Positions 5,994 through 8,934 of a stretch of 8,934 nt of DNA are shown here, in pieces. Where the stretch lies: positions 1 to 8,934 of the forward strand of contig DAIEPN010000192.1 in the NCBI GenBank assembly GCA_027348355.1, given 5' to 3'. Origin of the DNA: Chlamydiota bacterium (GTDB lineage: Bacteria > Chlamydiota > Chlamydiia > Chlamydiales > Rhabdochlamydiaceae). Within the stretch, counting starts at the first letter, position 1. Every line of letters begins with the position of its first letter. The notes under the pieces were generated by a model. The model was given only the letters and a program-made list of their open reading frames with translations. It did no database searches and was not told the DNA's origin. The translations under genes were made by a program, and so were the position numbers.

Positions 5994-6515
5994 ATGAAAA
6001 TATTTTCTTATCTTGTTTTTTCGTTTTTTGTATCATTTGGAAATTTTCACAAAGTAGAAGCAGCAGTGAATTCGAATATTGAAGAACCTGCCATTCAAGG
6101 TTTGTCGCTAGATAAATTTATAACTTTAAAAAGTCAATCGATCATTATGAATGAACATATGAGTCCTAATCAAGAAATTACAACACAATCCGGCATGCAG
6201 GTGTTTTTTCCAAGTAATGATGGAATTCTTGTGCAAAATCCAGGATTATATCGCATTAGTTTTTTTCAAGGAATGCATACTAATATAGCAAGTCAATGTA
6301 TTGTTTTTTTGAAGGTAACTCCAGGGGATAATGAGAAAAGATATCAAGATATCACGTTAGTTCCTAATAGTTCAGGTGAAATTAATTTTACTCAAATTTT
6401 AAGACTTGCACCAGGTCAAAAAGTTCAGGTTATTATTTGTCCAATTTCAGGAGAAATATTCCTTCATAGTGGATTTGATCGGTCTGGATTAACAATAGAG
6501 AAAATAAGTTCTTAA
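5994..6515 (+). CDS. secreted C1q/TNF-like jelly-roll protein
   Basis: 173 residues, ATG at 5994 with AAGGA eight bases upstream. A signal peptide occupies residues 1-23 (MKIFSYLVFSFFVSF, then KVEA before AVNS). The mature part has the pattern of C1q/TNF-like or BclA-C-terminal-like beta-sandwich domains: DGILVQNPGLYRISFF near residues 78-93, a middle strand CIVFLKVTPGD, then LRLAPGQKVQVIICP near 137-151 and a closing GLTIEKIS strand. Such domains usually form trimers on the cell surface and bind ligands or receptors. No collagen-like repeat or membrane anchor is seen, so it is probably released or periplasmic. A possible -10 box TATGAT lies at 5955-5960 with no good -35 box. Fold assignment is by pattern only. 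Confidence 0.65.
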   Translation: MKIFSYLVFSFFVSFGNFHKVEAAVNSNIEEPAIQGLSLDKFITLKSQSIIMNEHMSPNQEITTQSGMQVFFPSNDGILVQNPGLYRISFFQGMHTNIASQCIVFLKVTPGDNEKRYQDITLVPNSSGEINFTQILRLAPGQKVQVIICPISGEIFLHSGFDRSGLTIEKISS

Positions 6516-6525
6516 CGTTGCATAT

Positions 6526-6770
6526 TGCGATTTTTAAGAAAATGTAAAAAATCGTACGCTAAGACCCGAGATGGATAAAAAGAATGTCTACGGAATGGGT
6601 CGAAAGACCGAAACAGAGAGAAGGCTTTAATAAAGGTTCAGAAATCAGCTATTTCAATTCGATTCATACCGAAGTTGTTTTTATGGTAAAATCGATTATT
6701 CAGCATTTTAGATGTATTTAAGCAGTAAAGTTCTTAGCGTACGATTTTTTACAAATTCTGAAGCGACCCC
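6526..6770. mobile_element. miniature Tn3-derived inverted-repeat element (TIME/MITE), family B ends
   Basis: 245 bp bounded by two 38-bp ends pointing inward. The right end 6733-6770 is complete (minus strand GGGGTCGCTTCAG...CGTACGCTAAG). The left end 6526-6563 matches its inner 18 bases perfectly (AAAAAATCGTACGCTAAG) but has lost the GGGG tip. The interior has no transposase, resolvase or convincing ORF; the best frame is 18 codons (MDKKNVYGMG...) without a partner. The 5-bp flanks CATAT and AATGA do not match, in line with the worn left end. It would need a transposase supplied in trans. The left end starts 11 bp after the C1q-like gene stop and may provide its 3' transcript end. Confidence 0.7.
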
Positions 6771-6780
6771 AATGAATGGA

Positions 6781-6798
6781 GCGGTTGGTAACAACCGC
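6781..6798. other. short stable hairpin beside the TIME
   Basis: GCGGTTG, loop GTAA (a GNRA-type loop), CAACCGC; 7 perfect base pairs, ten bases beyond the TIME right tip. No T-run follows directly, so it is not a standard terminator. The rest of 6799-6918 shows nothing recognisable. Confidence 0.35.
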
Positions 6799-6918
6799 CC
6801 TAAACTTTGAAAGTCGCCTTTTTGACCTTTTACAATGTGAGTCTTTTTATACTCAATGTTGACCCAACAAAATTCGAGAGCATAGGTAATGGCAAAATAA
6901 GAAGTTTTTCTCCTATTC

Positions 6919-7599
6919 CTAAAGATGATATTTATCTTCTTTAGACCAAAGTTGCGTAATAGGCAAATTCAAATGGTTTTCAGGATTTTGATAGGTGATT
7001 GCAATAGCTTCTGTTTGCTTATCCAAAACAAATTCTTGTAAGATTTGTGCTATGTTAGGTTGTATCATTAGCGGCAAACTTGATAAACTTGGAGCTATGG
7101 AACGCAGATCAGAAAGTCGATGACGATCTCCTCTATAAATATTTTCAAAGCTTCCGATTGATGTTATTTTCCCGATTTTACCTTGTGGATAGGGCTCAAC
7201 GAGCCATTGCCATGTAGGTTCTATCGATGGATCATATTTTTCGACATAGAGAACCTGCGTTGAGCTGGCGTTTTTAGGAAGAAAGGAGATGGCCCTCACA
7301 AAATTTGATTGTACCATAAGCGCGAGCTGAGATAGCTTTTTTTCCCATTCTTGAGATGAATTTACCATTTTAGATTGCAAAAGAGTTAATTCTCGTGATT
7401 TGTATCTACCATGAATAGAATCTAAAGAATTCTCTATGGATGCTAAGGGAGTTCTATATTCTGATGAAGTAATACAAGGAGTGCTTTGATTCGCAATTAC
7501 TTTTCCTCGACTGCCACAATCCGTTATAAGCGTATAGGGTTGATATTCTAGGTTCCCTTCAATAAAAAGAACATGAGAGCTATTGGCTAGTCTATTCAT
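6919..7599 (-). CDS. uncharacterised protein, 226 residues
   Basis: I do not recognise this protein. The frame is unbroken from ATG 7599 to TAG 6919-6921, with AT-rich codon use like the neighbours. It has no signal peptide or membrane segment. There is a polar region (residues 45-85, GRYKSRELTLLQSKMVNSSQ), two mixed hydrophobic segments (FVRAISFLPKNA, STQVLYVEKYDP) and a Trp-rich turn (PTWQWLVEPYPQG). No Shine-Dalgarno sequence precedes the ATG, and no earlier in-frame start exists nearby. A perfect TATAAT (minus strand, 7621-7616) ends 17 bp before the ATG, implying a leader of about ten bases. It is divergent from the gene at 7790 and shares its control region. Product unknown; a real gene is likely from length and composition. 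Confidence 0.6.
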   Translation of the reverse strand: MNRLANSSHVLFIEGNLEYQPYTLITDCGSRGKVIANQSTPCITSSEYRTPLASIENSLDSIHGRYKSRELTLLQSKMVNSSQEWEKKLSQLALMVQSNFVRAISFLPKNASSTQVLYVEKYDPSIEPTWQWLVEPYPQGKIGKITSIGSFENIYRGDRHRLSDLRSIAPSLSSLPLMIQPNIAQILQEFVLDKQTEAIAITYQNPENHLNLPITQLWSKEDKYHL

Positions 7600-7615
7600 A
7601 ATAGTTTTTAATTTA

Positions 7616-7621
7616 ATTATA
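7616..7621 (-). promoter_or_regulatory. -10 box for the 6919-7599 gene
   Basis: A perfect TATAAT on the minus strand, but no recognisable -35 box at 16-18 bp. The predicted start leaves almost no leader and no Shine-Dalgarno site. Confidence 0.35.
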
Positions 7622-7696
7622 GAATTTGATTCATTTTAATATTTTGTTTTAGTAGACTCTTTGCAGAAAATATTTTTTCGACAAATTAGGAAAAGG

Positions 7697-7739
7697 GGTA
7701 AGTAAAATTTTTACTTACCAAACACGATACTTACCAAAT
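7697..7739. promoter_or_regulatory. palindrome plus extra half-site in the divergent control region
   Basis: GGTAAGTAAAA (7697-7707), one base, then its exact reverse complement TTTTACTTACC (7709-7719). The right arm with its flank, TACTTACCAAA, recurs as a direct repeat at 7729-7739, and a weaker ATTACTTATC lies at 7761-7770. Repeated sites between two divergent genes suggest binding of a regulator to both promoters. No regulator gene is visible. Confidence 0.5.
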
Positions 7740-7789
7740 CAGTTGTTGTCTAGAAAAAATTATTACTTATCTAGAAATGGAGAAAAATC

Positions 7790-8934
7790 ATGCATTCTGT
7801 TGCAGTTATCCCAAGTAGCTATCAAAAAATAGAAGATCATTTTGACAGCGCCTTACCTACCGTAGATGCAGATACAACTCAAATAGCAAGTTCATCTGCA
7901 ACCCCCGATCCAGGAGAAGCTGCATTTGCATTTAACTTAATAGGTTTAAAAGAGATTCTAGGTTTTGATGTAGAAACATATTGGACTAACCTTACGCTGC
8001 AAGATTCTTGTCTACTAGCTCTATTTAAAGTATTTACCGACTATGCCCAGTACCCCCTACCGAAAAGTATTCCAAAAGAAAAGAAAAGAGAAATGCTCTT
8101 TATATTTGTCCAGGAGTTAGAAGAAATTCATAAAACTAATTCTATAGATATTCCAAGGCTTGAAACCCTTTTTCGAAGTATGAGAGAAATTTTGGGACTG
8201 CCCCCTGAGTTCACAAGTCAGGTAAATATAATTTGTTGCCTACTTCGTTTGATATCCGAAGGCCATTATGTAAAAAAATCAGAGAATCTCCATCATTCTT
8301 TTGAAACAGAAGTGCAAGGACTTGTCTTCCTTTCTCAAATTCAAAGTGCTGCATTCGACATCATTCTTCCAGAGCGTGTGTTTCAAAGGAGGACACTTGA
8401 TCAGTATGATGAAAACTTACAAAGAGCAGTGAAATTCTTAGAAAAAACCCCTGGATATCATGTAAAAGAAAGCGAACTTAGACACAATGTCAAAAAACAC
8501 GCCGATATTCCTGATGATTTAAAAGAAATGGCTCTAAAAGAAGTTGTTTGTCTTCAAAAGAACTTTTCAGAACTTCCTACTGAAATGATGAAAATTTTTA
8601 GACGATTACAGAAATACAAAGAATTTTCCATTTTTGAATTGGGTTCTTCGCTAGACCCTAGCATGGAGTCCTATGAAAAATCGCATGAATTTGCCGTACA
8701 ATTAAAAAAATTAGAAACTTTTTCCAAAATAGCAAAAAGTAAATGCGATGAACTGTTGGCAATCGCAAAGAGTAAATCTATTCCCTTTATTCCAAAACTT
8801 GGGCCCTTTGCAGAAGAACCTGAATTAAAACAATTTTACGAAGAATATGCTATTGAAGCAGAACGAATTCGACTCTCATTTTTAATTTATCTTGAACACT
8901 GTTTTAATCAAGAATTTAAAGATGATATTTTAAA
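7790..8934 (+). CDS. uncharacterised protein, 3' end outside the window
   Basis: The frame is open from ATG 7790 to the right edge, 381 codons so far. GGAG at 7779-7782 lies seven bases upstream, a good ribosome-binding site. The protein begins MHSVAVIPSSYQKIEDHF and has no signal peptide or clear membrane segment. A short Ser/Thr/Ala/Pro-rich linker (about residues 28-42) is followed by a long, mostly alpha-helical charged region with many Lys/Glu/Leu (EKKREMLFIFVQELEEIH, DDLKEMALKEVVCLQ, VQLKKLETFSKIAKSK). This fits a large cytoplasmic scaffold or an effector exported without an N-terminal signal, but no family is recognised. The start seems secure, and divergence from the gene at 7599 across repeated sites suggests coregulation. 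Confidence 0.7.
   Translation, partial: MHSVAVIPSSYQKIEDHFDSALPTVDADTTQIASSSATPDPGEAAFAFNLIGLKEILGFDVETYWTNLTLQDSCLLALFKVFTDYAQYPLPKSIPKEKKREMLFIFVQELEEIHKTNSIDIPRLETLFRSMREILGLPPEFTSQVNIICCLLRLISEGHYVKKSENLHHSFETEVQGLVFLSQIQSAAFDIILPERVFQRRTLDQYDENLQRAVKFLEKTPGYHVKESELRHNVKKHADIPDDLKEMALKEVVCLQKNFSELPTEMMKIFRRLQKYKEFSIFELGSSLDPSMESYEKSHEFAVQLKKLETFSKIAKSKCDELLAIAKSKSIPFIPKLGPFAEEPELKQFYEEYAIEAERIRLSFLIYLEHCFNQEFKDDIL

Noticed and set aside
6570..6630. Short ORF inside the TIME starting MDKKNVYGMG.
   Set aside because: 18 codons, no ribosome-binding site, no recognisable product.
6781..6860. Hairpin and following AACTTTGAAAGT as an integron attC-like site.
   Set aside because: No GTTRRRY/RYYYAAC core boxes in the right arrangement and no gene cassette.
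1..8934. tRNA, rRNA, CRISPR arrays.
   Set aside because: No cloverleaf or rRNA motifs, and no regularly spaced repeats with unique spacers were seen.

Overview
The window looks like an accessory, transposon-scarred stretch from a low-GC bacterium. The two secreted proteins with long hydrophobic leaders, the eukaryote-like methyltransferase and the uncharacterised charged proteins would fit a chlamydia-like (Parachlamydiales) or similar intracellular bacterium. That placement is inference: no marker gene is present.

Layout, left to right. (1) 2-673: G+C-richer 3' part of a polymorphic-toxin-like gene, related to LHH nuclease toxins but with the paired histidines read as Gln-Gln. (2) 683-1309: Tn3-family debris. 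It holds one 38-bp end of an element here called family B (839-876), a frameshifted and truncated serine resolvase (tnpR), a partial family-A end (1146-1170) and a complete 38-bp family-A end (1272-1309). (3) 1310-5423: a 4.1-kb island between two outward-facing family-A ends, with every gene on the minus strand. It contains polX (N-terminus cut off by the transposon end, plus three frameshifts), a SAM methyltransferase with a signal peptide behind a clear promoter, and a tandem glycine riboswitch leading into an uncharacterised gene broken by one frameshift. (4) 5424-5629: the second family-A end with the last codons of a Tn3 transposase, then a terminator hairpin. (5) 5628-6515: an inverted pair of C1q/TNF-like genes, one a remnant and one intact and secreted. 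(6) 6526-6770: a 245-bp miniature inverted-repeat element (TIME/MITE) with family-B Tn3 ends. (7) 6919-8934: two divergent uncharacterised genes sharing a control region with an 11-bp-arm palindrome; the second runs off the window.

How it fits together: the two family-A ends sit as right end and left end of two copies in the same orientation (tnpR side at 1309, tnpA side at 5424). The island therefore lies between two direct copies of one Tn3 transposon, both now largely deleted. The most informative regulatory element is the tandem glycine riboswitch at 2640-2804. Its two conserved cores first appear as a simple 33-bp repeat, but read on the minus strand they match the glycine aptamer consensus, and the gene below is not a glycine-cleavage or transporter gene that I recognise.
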